DNA from: Mesorhizobium loti
GTDB lineage: Bacteria > Pseudomonadota > Alphaproteobacteria > Rhizobiales > Rhizobiaceae
Reading direction: 5' to 3'
DNA length: 64,000 nt
Assembly: GCF_013170705.1 (NCBI RefSeq)
Contig: NZ_CP033334.1
Coordinates: 4,379,501-4,443,500, forward strand
Of the stretch, positions 8,365-17,966 are shown in pieces; positions within the stretch are counted from its first letter, which is position 1, and every line of letters begins with the position of its first letter. The position numbers were made by a program, and so were the translations under genes. The notes under the pieces were generated by a model. That model ran no database searches and had not been told where the DNA came from. It was given only the letters and a program-made list of their open reading frames with translations.

Positions 8365-10041
8365 ATGACCAAGAAGCCCGACATACTGCGCATCGCGATC
8401 GCCCAGCTCAACCCGACAGTCGGCGATGTCGCCGGCAACCTCGCCAAAGCCCGCGAGGCAAGGGCGGATGCCGCGCGCCAGGGCGCCGATCTCGTGCTCT
8501 ATACCGAGCTTTTCCTCGCCGGTTATCCGCCGGAGGATCTGGTGCTGAAGCCGGCCTTCCTCAAGGCCTGCGAAAAGGCGGCGCAAGAGTTCGCCGCCGA
8601 TACATTGGATGGCGGCCCCGGCGTCATCATCGGCACACCGCTGAAACGCAAGAGCGGTACGCACAATTCGATCATTGTCGCCGATGGCGGCAAGATCCTG
8701 GCCGAACGCTACAAACTCGATCTGCCGAACTATGGCGAGTTCGACGAAAAGCGGGTCTTCCAGGCCGGGCCGGACCTGCAAGGCCCCGTCAATTTCCGCG
8801 GCGTACGGCTGGGCATCCCGATCTGCGAGGACATCTGGGGCGACGTCGCGGTGTGCGAGACGCTGGCCGAGAGCGGCGCTGAAATCCTGCTGGTGCCGAA
8901 CGGCTCGCCTTATTATCGCGCCAAGATCGACGTACGCCATCAGGTTGTCATCAAGCAGGTCATCGAATGCGGCCTGCCGTTGATCTATGCCAACCAGCTC
9001 GGCGGCCAGGACGAACTGATCTTCGACGGTGCGTCCTTCGCCATCGGCGCCGACAAGACATTGGCTTTCCAGATGAGCCAGTTCGAGGACGCCGTCGACG
9101 TCACCACGTGGAAGCGCACGGAGGACGGCTGGGTCTGCTCGGAAGGGCCGATGTCGAAGATCCCCGAGAGGGAGGAGGCCGACTATCGCGCCTGCATGCT
9201 GGGCCTGCGCGACTACGTCAACAAGAATGGCTTCAAGAATGTGGTGCTGGGCCTGTCGGGCGGCATCGATTCGGCGATCTGCGCTGCGCTTGCCGTCGAT
9301 GCGCTCGGCGAGGAGCGGCTGCGCGCGGTGATGATGCCTTACCGCTATACGTCGAAGGATTCGCTGAAGGATGCCGAGGACTGCGCCCGCGCGCTCGGCT
9401 GCCGCTATGATATCGTACCGATCTTCGAGCCCGTCGAAGGCTTCATGCACGCGCTGACGCAGCTTTTCGAAGGCACCAAGGAAGGCATCACCGAGGAGAA
9501 CCTGCAGAGCCGCGCGCGCGGCACCATCCTGATGGCGATCTCCAACAAATTCGGCTCGATGGTGGTCACCACCGGCAACAAGAGCGAGATGTCGGTTGGC
9601 TATGCCACGCTCTATGGCGACATGAATGGCGGCTTCAACCCGATCAAGGATCTCTACAAGATGCAGGTCTATGCGCTGTCGCGCTGGCGCAACAGCCATG
9701 TGCCGCCTGGCGCGCTCGGGCCGTCGGGCGAGGTCATCCCGAAGAACATCATCGACAAGGCGCCGTCGGCGGAATTGCGGGAAAACCAGACCGACCAGGA
9801 TTCGCTGCCGCCCTATCCGGTGCTGGACGACATTCTCGAATGCCTGGTCGAAAACGAGATGGGCGTTGACGACATTGTGGCGCGCGGCCATGACCGGGCG
9901 ACGGTGACGCGCATCGAGCATCTGCTCTATATCGCCGAATACAAGCGCCGGCAGGCCGCACCTGGCGTGAAGATCACCAGGAAGAATTTCGGCCGCGACC
10001 GCCGTTATCCCATCACCAACCGTTTCAGGGATCGTGGATAA
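8365..10041 (+). CDS. nadE: Glutamine-dependent NAD+ synthetase
   Basis: The 558-residue cytoplasmic enzyme amidates deamido-NAD to NAD with ATP and glutamine. The N-terminal nitrilase-fold glutaminase shows the Glu-Lys-Cys triad: E48 in YTELF, K117 in ERYKLDL, and C154 in PICEDIW. The C-terminal synthetase domain has the pyrophosphatase P-loop LSGGIDS at residues 297-303 and TTGNKSEMSVGYATLYGDM. Its length matches the two-domain form. It is followed by a GNAT gene 56 bp downstream. Confidence 0.96.
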   Translation: MTKKPDILRIAIAQLNPTVGDVAGNLAKAREARADAARQGADLVLYTELFLAGYPPEDLVLKPAFLKACEKAAQEFAADTLDGGPGVIIGTPLKRKSGTHNSIIVADGGKILAERYKLDLPNYGEFDEKRVFQAGPDLQGPVNFRGVRLGIPICEDIWGDVAVCETLAESGAEILLVPNGSPYYRAKIDVRHQVVIKQVIECGLPLIYANQLGGQDELIFDGASFAIGADKTLAFQMSQFEDAVDVTTWKRTEDGWVCSEGPMSKIPEREEADYRACMLGLRDYVNKNGFKNVVLGLSGGIDSAICAALAVDALGEERLRAVMMPYRYTSKDSLKDAEDCARALGCRYDIVPIFEPVEGFMHALTQLFEGTKEGITEENLQSRARGTILMAISNKFGSMVVTTGNKSEMSVGYATLYGDMNGGFNPIKDLYKMQVYALSRWRNSHVPPGALGPSGEVIPKNIIDKAPSAELRENQTDQDSLPPYPVLDDILECLVENEMGVDDIVARGHDRATVTRIEHLLYIAEYKRRQAAPGVKITRKNFGRDRRYPITNRFRDRG

Positions 10042-10097
10042 GCCGCGGTTCGCCCACTGGGCGAAAATACGCGATGCCGCGAGACGGGGACACGGCC

Positions 10098-10508
10098 ATG
10101 CAAGACTGTGAGATCAGTTTCGACCTCGCGCGCATCGACTTCCGAGCGACCTCGGACCTGTTGATGACGAGCTACTGGGGGGCCGGACGCAGCGATGAAT
10201 TTCATCGCCGGGCCTTTGCCAATTCGTTCTGCGCCGCTGCTTACATCGATGGCAAACAAGTCGGCTTCGGCAGGGCGATCACCGATCGCACGGTGTTCGC
10301 CTATCTCGCCGACATCATCGTCTGGCCGCGGCATCGGGGGCAGGGCATAGGCTCGCGGCTGGTGCGGGGGCTCATCGATCATCCCGAACTCGGCACCGTC
10401 TCGCACTGGAGCCTGTCGACCAGCGACGCGCATGGCGTCTATGAAAAACTGGGTTTCAAACCCTCCACGGACGGCCGATACATGCGCCTCGATCGCTCGC
10501 CCCAATGA
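10098..10508 (+). CDS. GNAT family N-acetyltransferase
   Basis: The 136-residue protein is a single GNAT domain. The acetyl-CoA pyrophosphate loop reads RHRGQGIGSRL, preceded by the beta-4 strand AYLADIIVWP and followed by HGVYEKLGFKP near the C-terminus. The substrate cannot be read from sequence. The ATG at 10098 has GGGGA seven bases upstream; an earlier in-frame ATG at 10074 has no such site. It may be co-transcribed with nadE. Confidence 0.88.
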   Translation: MQDCEISFDLARIDFRATSDLLMTSYWGAGRSDEFHRRAFANSFCAAAYIDGKQVGFGRAITDRTVFAYLADIIVWPRHRGQGIGSRLVRGLIDHPELGTVSHWSLSTSDAHGVYEKLGFKPSTDGRYMRLDRSPQ

Positions 10509-10563
10509 CGGGCACGCGGCGAAAGCTTCCATCCGCCATTGTTGCAAAATAATCTCAGTGCTT

Positions 10564-10584
10564 GGACCAGATACACTTTGGTCC
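10564..10584. promoter_or_regulatory. Inverted repeat upstream of the ABC exporter leader
   Basis: GGACCA and TGGTCC are perfect inverted arms separated by nine bases. The site lies ~73 bp upstream of the leader ORF in a gap between genes, so it could be a repressor operator or a hairpin. No regulator gene is adjacent. Confidence 0.35.
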
Positions 10585-10656
10585 GGAGCTGGTCTTGGCG
10601 ATGCATCGGGCCGTCTCTATAAAGACCGTTCCGCGATTCATTTGCGGGAGGTCCGA

Positions 10657-10698
10657 ATGGCAGTATTTCACATGGTAATGCGGGGCCGCGAAGCCTAG
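10657..10698 (+). CDS. Putative 13-residue leader peptide ahead of the ABC exporter
   Basis: A short ORF encoding MAVFHMVMRGREA starts 8 bp after a strong GGGAGG Shine-Dalgarno sequence and ends in TAG. It sits 201 bp upstream of the ABC exporter start. A perfect 8-bp stem-loop (CGCGAAGG/CCTTCGCG, 10715-10735) begins 16 bp after its stop codon. The ribosome binding site is better than that of the exporter itself. This is the layout of an attenuating leader peptide, but translation and conservation are unproven and the peptide matches no leader I recognise. Confidence 0.45.
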   Translation: MAVFHMVMRGREA

Positions 10699-10899
10699 GT
10701 CCCAGCTGGCGCTCCGCGAAGGTCTGTCCTTCGCGCCGAAGCCGGATCGGGCACAGGCTTATGCCGATGCCGGTCGCCGCCCCGACAAGGGCGTGACGCC
10801 AAAATATGCCAGTCCGCTTCCGGGCAATTACTGCCCTTTGCGCGGCTTCTTCAATTTTCGACTTTATGGGATCGGGCTCGTTCGCGCCCGAATGACATC
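10699..10899 (+). promoter_or_regulatory. Structured mRNA leader of the ABC exporter
   Basis: After the short ORF lie three stem-loops: 10715-10735 (8 perfect bp), 10742-10773 (CCGG plus ATCGG/CCGAT arms with small bulges), and 10872-10891 (TCGGGC/GCCCGA), the last ending 8 bp before the exporter ATG where a ribosome would bind. The 5' arm of the first, CGCGAAGG, can instead pair with CCTTTGCG at 10835-10842 (one G-U), and GAAGCCG at 10738-10744 can pair with CGGCTTC at 10843-10849, just before a T-rich tract. Such mutually exclusive pairing suggests attenuation or start-site occlusion. Confidence 0.45.
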
Positions 10900-12705
10900 A
10901 TGGCTCGTCTTAAGATCGATTTGCGCGCGAGCGCGTTTCGCAGCGTTCTTGGTTTTTCGCTCACCCACTGGCGGCGCCAGCCCTGGCGGCTTTCGCTGAT
11001 CATGGGTGGTTTCCTGCTGTCGACGCTGGCCGACGTCCTGACGCCGCTTTATTCCGGCCGGCTGGTCGACGCCGTCGCCAGCAGCGCCGGCGCGGACGCC
11101 ATTGCCTGGAATGCTGCGATGACGGCGTTCTCGATTCTGATGGCGTTGGCGCTGACCGGCGTCGTGCTGCGCAACCTCGCGTTCATGGGCATCGTCGAAC
11201 TGACGCTCAAGATGATGGCCGACATCGCCGCCGACGCCTTCCATCGCGTCCAGCGGTTTTCCACCGACTGGCACGCCAACAGCTTCGCCGGCTCGACCGT
11301 GCGCAAGGTGACGCGCGGCATGTGGGCGCTCGACCTGCTCAACGACACCATCCTCATCGCGCTGCTGCCGTCGGTCGTCATGCTTGTCGGCTCGACGCTG
11401 CTGCTCGGCTGGTTCTGGCCGCTGATGGGGGCGGTCGTTGCCGCCGGCTCGCTGCTGTTCATCATGGTGACCGCAATGCTGTCGCTTGGCTATGTCGCGC
11501 CGGCGGCGAGGCTCGCCAACACGTGGGATACACGCCTCGGCGGCTCGCTGGCCGACGCGGTGAGCTGCAACGCCGTGGTCAAGGGCTTTGGCGCCGAGGA
11601 GCGCGAAGAGCGCCGCCTGGCCAGGGTTATCGCCAAATGGCGGGGACGCACGCGCCGCACCTGGGTGCGCGGCACCGTCAACGGCACCACCCAAGGAGTG
11701 CTGCTGCTGGCCATGCGGGCCGCGGTGATCGGTCTGGCACTGATGCTGTGGTCATGGGGGCAGGCGAGCGCCGGCGACGTCGCCTTCGTGCTGACCTCGT
11801 TCTTCGTGCTGCAGGGCTATTTGCGCGATATCGGCACGCATATCCGGAATTTGCAGCGTTCGATCAATGACATGGAGGAATTGGTCGATTTCCAGTCCGA
11901 ACCGCTCGGCATCGAAGACCGGCCCGGCGCCGGGGCGATCCAGATCACGCAAGGGGCCATAAGCTTCGACAACGTCACCTTTCACTACGGCAATCACCGG
12001 ACACCGCTCTATCGCGACTTTTCGGTCGATATCGAACCGGGTGAACGCGTCGGGCTCGTCGGTCACTCTGGGTCGGGCAAGACGACGTTCGTCAAGCTCA
12101 TCCAGCGGCTCTATGACGTGAATGCGGGCAAGATCCTGATCGACGGCCAGGATATCTCGCAGGTGGCGCAAGCGTCGCTGCGCGGGCAGATCGCCATCGT
12201 CCAGCAGGAGCCGATCCTGTTCCACCGGTCGCTCGCCGAAAACATCGCCTATAGCAGGCCGAGCGCGACGCAGGCGGAGATCGAACATGCCGCCAGGCTG
12301 GCGAGCGCGCACGACTTCATAACCAACCTGCCGAAGGGCTACGGCACGCTGGTCGGCGAGCGCGGCGTGAAATTGTCGGGCGGCGAGCGGCAGCGCGTGG
12401 CGATCGCGCGCGCCTTCCTTGCCGATGCGCGCATCCTGATCCTGGACGAGGCGACATCGAGCCTCGATTCGGAATCGGAGGTGCTGATCCAGCAGGCGAT
12501 GGAGCGGCTGATGGTCGGCCGCACCACGCTGGTCATCGCGCACCGGCTTTCGACGGTGCGGGCGCTCGACAGGCTGCTGGTCTTCGATCGCGGCAATATC
12601 GTCGAGGAAGGCTCGCATGACGAACTGATCCGGCTGCAGGGCGGCATCTACCGACGCCTGTTCGAGCGCCAGGCGCTCGAGCTGACCAAGGGACTTGCCA
12701 TCTGA
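10900..12705 (+). CDS. ABC exporter, fused permease and ATPase (MdlB/MsbA-like)
   Basis: The 601-residue half-transporter has about six transmembrane helices in residues 20-320. The nucleotide-binding domain that follows has Walker A GHSGSGKTT, the Q-loop VQQEPILFHRS, signature LSGGERQR, Walker B ILILDEATSSLDSE, and an AHRLSTV switch. It would act as a homodimer, or with a partner not encoded here, exporting lipid, peptide or drug. The direct Shine-Dalgarno sequence is poor and a hairpin sits just before the ATG, in keeping with control through the leader upstream. Confidence 0.92.
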   Translation: MARLKIDLRASAFRSVLGFSLTHWRRQPWRLSLIMGGFLLSTLADVLTPLYSGRLVDAVASSAGADAIAWNAAMTAFSILMALALTGVVLRNLAFMGIVELTLKMMADIAADAFHRVQRFSTDWHANSFAGSTVRKVTRGMWALDLLNDTILIALLPSVVMLVGSTLLLGWFWPLMGAVVAAGSLLFIMVTAMLSLGYVAPAARLANTWDTRLGGSLADAVSCNAVVKGFGAEEREERRLARVIAKWRGRTRRTWVRGTVNGTTQGVLLLAMRAAVIGLALMLWSWGQASAGDVAFVLTSFFVLQGYLRDIGTHIRNLQRSINDMEELVDFQSEPLGIEDRPGAGAIQITQGAISFDNVTFHYGNHRTPLYRDFSVDIEPGERVGLVGHSGSGKTTFVKLIQRLYDVNAGKILIDGQDISQVAQASLRGQIAIVQQEPILFHRSLAENIAYSRPSATQAEIEHAARLASAHDFITNLPKGYGTLVGERGVKLSGGERQRVAIARAFLADARILILDEATSSLDSESEVLIQQAMERLMVGRTTLVIAHRLSTVRALDRLLVFDRGNIVEEGSHDELIRLQGGIYRRLFERQALELTKGLAI

Positions 12706-13050
12706 CCTGGGTGGCCTTCGGCTTCGTTCGGAGGCCAGCTCTATCAGGCGCTGTGGGCCGGTCGGGAGTAGCGGTGCACGCAACCGCAGGGCGGGGCAGA
12801 ACTCGGCGGGGGCTCCCCGTCACCCAGCCCGTGCCGGCCGAGCCAATCCGTGACGCGAAGCGATATCCAGATCGTCTTGCGGATCCTGAGTTTGAGCATT
12901 TGTTTGTGATGTCGATCGAGATACCTTGTCTCAACCATTGATTGCTATAGCTTTGCTCAAGCAACCCAGAGGGGCTTGTTCGCATCTCCTGGGATTCGAT
13001 TGATCAATGTAGGTCTCGCCCTTCGGCAGGCGACCTCCGTAGGCCTCACG
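12706..13050. other. 345-bp intergenic region without a supported gene
   Basis: Short open frames exist on both strands here (for example 12711-12941 plus and 12744-12938 minus), but neither has a ribosome binding site or a recognisable protein family. The stretch ends in AT-richer sequence that could hold the promoter of the next gene. I see no RNA gene, repeat or mobile element. Confidence 0.5.
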
Positions 13051-14229
13051 ATGCATCCTGTTTCCGCGAGTATCGGTGTGAAAAACGTGGCTGCGCCGTC
13101 GGTGCTGGAGACGCAGCACGGCTCGGTTCGGCCGCTCGCAGCCGGAGATCTCGAGCGTGTCGCCGCACTCTTCCTGACGAAATTTCGGCGGCGACGTCAC
13201 CTCCTCGATCGCGCGATCGCGGAGACGGCCGAGTATATGAGAAAGATCTATCTTGGGCCTGCCGGCCAGACTGGTGACAGCAACGCTCTTGTCCAGATCA
13301 ACCCGCAGGGCCGCCTGGGTGGCTTCCTCGGGGTCCTGAAAGCCCACTACGAGTTCAACGGAGCGGCATTGAATGCGGCGATCATCGGGCCGCTCATGGC
13401 CGACCCCGGCACCGATCACGGCTCGGCCGGACCGCAGTTGCTGCGCGCCGTGCATCAAGGCGCGTTCGATCTGCACCTGACCGATTCGGCCAACCGGGTA
13501 TCCCTGGCCTTCGCGCGCCCGATGAAATATCAGCTGCTGCCGGTGCATTGTCTGGGATGGACCTGCATTTTCCGGCCGGCCGCGATGGCCGCCGCCATGG
13601 CGCGCGGCAAATGGCCGGGCTTGCCTCGCTTCGCACTTGATCCTTGCGCCAGAGCATTCGACACCCTTACGAGAAAAAGGTTCGAGCCGCCCGCCCAGCA
13701 TTCCGCGTCGCACCGGGTCCATCGCGAAGCGATGGATGCCGCGCAATTTGCAGAGCGCTTGCCGACCCTGATGTCCGATTACTCGCTTCGGCCGCGTTGG
13801 CTGGATGGCGAGCTGCCACGGCTGCTCGCTCTGGCGGCCGAGAAGCGGGCCGACGGTCCCCTTCATTTCGGCGGGACATACGACGAAACAGGTAAGATAC
13901 TCGGCTGCTACGCCTTCTACGGTCAAGCCGGCGGCATCGCGAGCCTGCTGCAAATCCAGGCCTCCGGGTCTCACTGGGGCGCGACGCTGGATGGCCTGAT
14001 CGCCGACGCGCGGAATATGGGTTGCGTGGGCATCGCCGGGCAGACGCAAGGCAGGTTCCTGCCTCAGCTCTTCGGCTACAAGAACGTCTTCCTCCGCTAT
14101 GCCGGGGGGACTATGGTCCGCTCGCGGATCGCCGAGGTCACGGAAGCGGTCCGCTCCGGCGACATCTTCATCGGTGGCTTGATGGGCGACCGCTGGACCC
14201 GCCTCAGTTCCGATGATTTCGGCCGCTGA
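13051..14229 (+). CDS. Unknown protein with GNAT-like acyltransferase fold
   Basis: I do not recognise this 392-residue protein by name. The N-terminal part resembles GNAT strands ([22 protein letters not shown], with [25 protein letters not shown] later), and a second half starting near residue 230 may be another acyltransferase lobe. There is no signal peptide or membrane helix. Similar two-lobe proteins occur near polysaccharide or lipid modification genes, but nothing adjacent supports that here. The start at 13051 is chosen because the frame further upstream looks non-coding; no strong Shine-Dalgarno sequence is seen. Confidence 0.6.
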   Translation: MHPVSASIGVKNVAAPSVLETQHGSVRPLAAGDLERVAALFLTKFRRRRHLLDRAIAETAEYMRKIYLGPAGQTGDSNALVQINPQGRLGGFLGVLKAHYEFNGAALNAAIIGPLMADPGTDHGSAGPQLLRAVHQGAFDLHLTDSANRVSLAFARPMKYQLLPVHCLGWTCIFRPAAMAAAMARGKWPGLPRFALDPCARAFDTLTRKRFEPPAQHSASHRVHREAMDAAQFAERLPTLMSDYSLRPRWLDGELPRLLALAAEKRADGPLHFGGTYDETGKILGCYAFYGQAGGIASLLQIQASGSHWGATLDGLIADARNMGCVGIAGQTQGRFLPQLFGYKNVFLRYAGGTMVRSRIAEVTEAVRSGDIFIGGLMGDRWTRLSSDDFGR

Positions 14230-14450
14230 TCAGCCTCGGCGAGCGGTTCGGATGTCTCGGCCCACCAAGAGCCGACCTAAGGCGGCAAGGCCCAGCGGCA
14301 TCATTATCTCGACCGCGTCGGCTTCGCCCGCCGCGCTCGAACGTGGCAAGCGCCGCCCGGTCTTTTCATTGCGCGCGCCATGTTCTATGTCTGCGGCACA
14401 GCGCGGGGGCGCATCTTGTCAATCACAAAGGCATCCGGTACGCCCCATCC

Positions 14451-15824
14451 ATGACAGTTACCGTTCGTTTCGCTCCGTCACCGACCGGCCGCATCCATAT
14501 CGGCAATGCGCGCACCGCTCTCTTCAACTGGCTGTTTGCCCTGAACAACAAGGGCCGCTTCATCCAGCGCTTCGACGACACCGACATCGCCCGCTCGAAG
14601 CAGGAATTCGCCGACGCCATCCTTTACGACCTGCATTGGCTGGGCATTTTCCCGGACGCCACCGAATATCAGTCGCGGCGCTTCGAGACCTACGACGCGG
14701 CCGTCGAGCGGCTCAAGGCGGCGGGCGTTCTCTATGCCTGCTACGAAACGCCGGAGGAACTCGATCTGCGGCGAAAAGTGCGCCGCACGCGCGGCCTGCC
14801 GCCGGTCTATGGCCGCGAGGCCCTGGCGCTGACCAGGGAGCAGGTGGCCGAATACCAGGCCGACGGGCGCCGGCCGCACTGGCGTTTCCTGCTGCCCAAT
14901 TTCTCAGACGATCCGCAGCAGCCCGAACGCACCGACATCCACTGGAACGACCTGGTGCGCGGCGAGGAAACGGTCGATCTCGCTTCGCTCTCGGATCCAG
15001 TGCTGGTGCGTGAGGACGGCACCTATCTCTACACGTTGCCGTCGGTCGTCGACGATATCGAGATGGGCATCAGCCACGTCATCCGTGGTGACGACCATGT
15101 CACCAATACCGGCGTGCAGATTGCCCTGTTCAAGGCGCTGGGCGCCGAGCCGCCGGTTTTCGGCCACCACAATCTTTTGACCACCGTCTCGGGCGAGGGA
15201 CTGTCGAAGCGCACCGGGGCCCTCTCCATTGAAAGCCTGCGCGAGGACGGCATCGAGCCGATGGCCGTCGCTTCGCTGGCCGTGCTGGTCGGCACCTCGG
15301 AGAATGTCGCGGCCGCGCATGACCTGGCCGAACTCGCCGGCCATTTCGACCCGGCCACCACCTCGAAATCATCGGCCAAGTTCGATCCGGAAGAGCTGTT
15401 CGTGCTGAACCGCGTGCTGCTGCACCACATGCCCTTCGACGAGGCCCGAGACAGGCTGATGGTGCTCGGCATCTCGGGCGACCAGGCCGAACCTTTCTGG
15501 TTGGCGGTGCGCGGCAATCTCGACCGGCTCGCCGATGCGGCGGGCTGGTGGCGCATCCTGCGCGAGGGGCCGCAGGAGCGGCCCGATTTTTCCGCCGACG
15601 ACCGCGATTTTCTTCATCAGGCTTTCGATGTCCTGCCGGAAGAGCCATGGAACGGGACAGTCTGGAAGGATTGGACCGGCAAGATCAGGGAAGCGACCGG
15701 ACGCAAGGGCAAGGGGCTGTTCATGCCGCTCAGACTTGCGCTTACCGGACTGTCTTCGGGGCCGGAGCTTGCAGATTTATTGCCGCTGATGGGTCGGGAA
15801 GGAACGTTGGCCCGACGACCCTGA
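14451..15824 (+). CDS. gltX: Glutamyl-tRNA synthetase
   Basis: This 457-residue class I synthetase charges tRNA-Glu, and in alphaproteobacteria often mischarges tRNA-Gln for later amidation. The HIGH-type motif is [13 protein letters not shown] at residues 9-21, and the KMSKS loop is the LSKR variant at 251-254 (GEGLSKRTG). The length is typical of the shorter of the two paralogues common in this group. The ATG at 14451 gives the usual [13 protein letters not shown] start. The last 83 bp overlap the 3' end of the convergent DUF2865 gene. Confidence 0.95.
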   Translation: MTVTVRFAPSPTGRIHIGNARTALFNWLFALNNKGRFIQRFDDTDIARSKQEFADAILYDLHWLGIFPDATEYQSRRFETYDAAVERLKAAGVLYACYETPEELDLRRKVRRTRGLPPVYGREALALTREQVAEYQADGRRPHWRFLLPNFSDDPQQPERTDIHWNDLVRGEETVDLASLSDPVLVREDGTYLYTLPSVVDDIEMGISHVIRGDDHVTNTGVQIALFKALGAEPPVFGHHNLLTTVSGEGLSKRTGALSIESLREDGIEPMAVASLAVLVGTSENVAAAHDLAELAGHFDPATTSKSSAKFDPEELFVLNRVLLHHMPFDEARDRLMVLGISGDQAEPFWLAVRGNLDRLADAAGWWRILREGPQERPDFSADDRDFLHQAFDVLPEEPWNGTVWKDWTGKIREATGRKGKGLFMPLRLALTGLSSGPELADLLPLMGREGTLARRP

Positions 15825-16941
15825 CCTTGCGCTGTTCCGGCGGCAAGGCGGACACCGGCGATGTCACCGGCTTGGCGGAAAGCCGCTTGATGGCTTCGCG
15901 GTCGAGCCCGCCTTCCATATTGGCCAGGGTTTCCGGGTCGGCGCCCGGGTCTGGCTTGGAGGCAGGGACCGGAATGAACGGTGCCGCGTCCGTTTCGGGC
16001 TGCGACTGTCGCGGATTTGGCGGGTTGCCGCCAATGATCTGGAAGTTCTGCGCGGCATTGCAGCCGCAAGCCGGTGGGCGTGGCATGTTGGACTGCTTGT
16101 AGAGATAGGCGGTCGGCAGTTCGCTATAGGGCCTGCCGGTGACCGATGACGTCATCGCGGCGGAATCGTCGTCCATGCCGCGCGAATAGAAGACCTGCAT
16201 CTCGGTGCCGGGGCAGCTCGATTCGCAATTCTTCTGGTCGCGCTCGAAATCGCTGACCGAGGCCGCGTTCGACATCGGGAAGAAGTAGCCGTCGCAGGTG
16301 CGTACGCACATCGTGCGGAACTCGCCGCCGGCGCTCGGGAAATCGGGCGCTTCGGGCTGGTTCAAGACCCTGCGGATAGTGCGCTCCCCATCGGGATCGT
16401 CAGGCTGGTCAAGCGTGTCGCCCCGCTGGCCATCGTTGCCGAAAAGCTGGTCGAACAGGTTCGCGGTGCCGTCTTCTCCACGGTCAGCTTCCCGCAGCGG
16501 AGCGTGGCGCGGCGCAACCGTTTCGTCGCGGCAACCATTGGCGTCGAGCGCGGCCAGGATGCGGCCACTGTCGCGACGCGATCCGCCGCCGGCGAGCTGG
16601 GCACGCTTGGCCTGGAGACTGTCGAGATTGGCGTTCATGCGGTCGATGGTGGCGTTGAGCCCGGCACATTGATTGACGTTGCGGGAAAACAGAGAAAATC
16701 CGCAGCCTGCGTTGTCCGCCTGGCCACGGGCCTTGGAAATCTGTTCGCGCTGGCGGTCGATCGCGGCATCGTATTTCCGGATCATTGCCGGGCCGCCGCC
16801 GCCACGCGAAGCCGCGGCAAGATCGGCCTCCAACTGACGGCAGACCCGCGAAGCGGCCTGTGGCTCGGTGATGGTGGCGCCGGACAGCAGCAGGCCAAGC
16901 AGCATGGCAGCATGCGCCCGCTTCAACCTTGCGCTTGTCAT
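15742..16941 (-). CDS. DUF2865 family exported protein
   Basis: The ~399-residue protein starts with a Sec signal peptide ([21 protein letters not shown], cleavage near TEPQAAS). A helical segment with periodic Arg/Gln follows, then a Cys-containing domain ([37 protein letters not shown]). That Cys-rich module is characteristic of DUF2865, a rhizobial envelope family of unknown role. An in-frame TTG at 16974 is possible, but the ATG at 16941 places the signal peptide correctly. The C-terminal tail is Pro-rich and overlaps gltX tail-to-tail by 83 bp. Confidence 0.85.
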   Translation of the reverse strand: MTSARLKRAHAAMLLGLLLSGATITEPQAASRVCRQLEADLAAASRGGGGPAMIRKYDAAIDRQREQISKARGQADNAGCGFSLFSRNVNQCAGLNATIDRMNANLDSLQAKRAQLAGGGSRRDSGRILAALDANGCRDETVAPRHAPLREADRGEDGTANLFDQLFGNDGQRGDTLDQPDDPDGERTIRRVLNQPEAPDFPSAGGEFRTMCVRTCDGYFFPMSNAASVSDFERDQKNCESSCPGTEMQVFYSRGMDDDSAAMTSSVTGRPYSELPTAYLYKQSNMPRPPACGCNAAQNFQIIGGNPPNPRQSQPETDAAPFIPVPASKPDPGADPETLANMEGGLDREAIKRLSAKPVTSPVSALPPEQRKVRVVGPTFLPDPSAAINLQAPAPKTVR

Positions 16942-17104
16942 CCGCCTCAAATCCCGCTTGCCTATGGTCGCCAAGCTACCCCGTTCGCGGTTAATCGTCT
17001 ATTTCGGATGCGGTTCGCTGGTTGGCCGAAAGCCATTAAGTCGGGACAGCAGGCGGGTTCAGCCGGCCAGGCAACAACGGTAAGCGGCAGACCGCTCCGG
17101 CCGG

Positions 17105-17785
17105 TCAGAACTTGTAGTTCATGCCGATCCTGACCGTATTGAACGTGTTGTCGAAGGTGGTGTTGGAGTTGGCGCCATAATCGATGGTCTGGTCCCGCAG
17201 ATCGATATATTGATATTCGAATTTTGCCGACCAATGGTCCGTGATCGCCTGCTCCAGTCCGGCGCCAATGGTCCAGCCGACCTTGGTGTTCTTCTCGGAA
17301 AAGCCGCTCAAGGGACCGTTGAGATATTGGTTTTCGACACTGCCAAAAGCCAGGCCACCGGTCCCGTAGATCAGGGTACGATCGAACGCATAGCCCGCCC
17401 TGGCGCGAAGCGTTCCAAACCAATCCACCTTGGTGTCGTAAGTATCGCCTCCGCCGACATTGATCTCGTCGGAGTGGCCCTTGATGTCGGCCCCGGAAAA
17501 ATCGGCCTCCACGCCGAGGACGGTGGAATTGATCTGGTAGTTGTAGCCGAGTTGGATGCCGCCCAGGAAACCATCGGTATCGTAGTTCTGAGAACCACGG
17601 ATTGTCGGTGTGTTCGGCAAATTGTAAGCCGCATCGGTCCTTCCGAAACCGTAGCCAATCTGCCCGCCGACATAGACGCCGGACCAGTCGTGGACGGTTG
17701 CGGGCTCGGCACTGATAGCGTCCGCGGCCAGAGCTTGCCCGCTGATCAGGGACAGCAATGCGGATGCAAGCATCAAACCCTTCAT
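17105..17785 (-). CDS. Outer-membrane beta-barrel protein (Omp25/Omp31-like)
   Basis: The 226-residue precursor has a Sec signal peptide (MKGLMLASALLSLISGQALA) followed by DWSGVYVGGQIGYGFG, the typical first strand of the small rhizobial and Brucella eight-stranded porin-like proteins. Alternating strands end with the terminal aromatic signal GMNYKF. It should sit in the outer membrane. The ATG at 17785 follows GAGG at 6 bp; the frame extending to 18010 runs into the convergent-strand context of the malic enzyme end and lacks support. Confidence 0.92.
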   Translation of the reverse strand: MKGLMLASALLSLISGQALAADAISAEPATVHDWSGVYVGGQIGYGFGRTDAAYNLPNTPTIRGSQNYDTDGFLGGIQLGYNYQINSTVLGVEADFSGADIKGHSDEINVGGGDTYDTKVDWFGTLRARAGYAFDRTLIYGTGGLAFGSVENQYLNGPLSGFSEKNTKVGWTIGAGLEQAITDHWSAKFEYQYIDLRDQTIDYGANSNTTFDNTFNTVRIGMNYKF

Positions 17786-17966
17786 GACGTCCTCACCGTC
17801 AAACCAGATGCGAAACCATATCAGGTAGGCTTCCCCTGCGAAATCCGCTCTCCGCCAACACGGACTTTCCGCAATCGCAAGTTGCCGACCGGCAACACCC
17901 CGGCTTTGCGACGAGCCAGCCATGAAGGAAGCCGTCCCCAGGCCAAGCCGAACCGCTGGAGGCGGC

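Noticed and set aside
12711..12941. Small frames on both strands between the exporter and the GNAT-like gene
   Set aside because: No ribosome binding site, no family resemblance and no supporting context.
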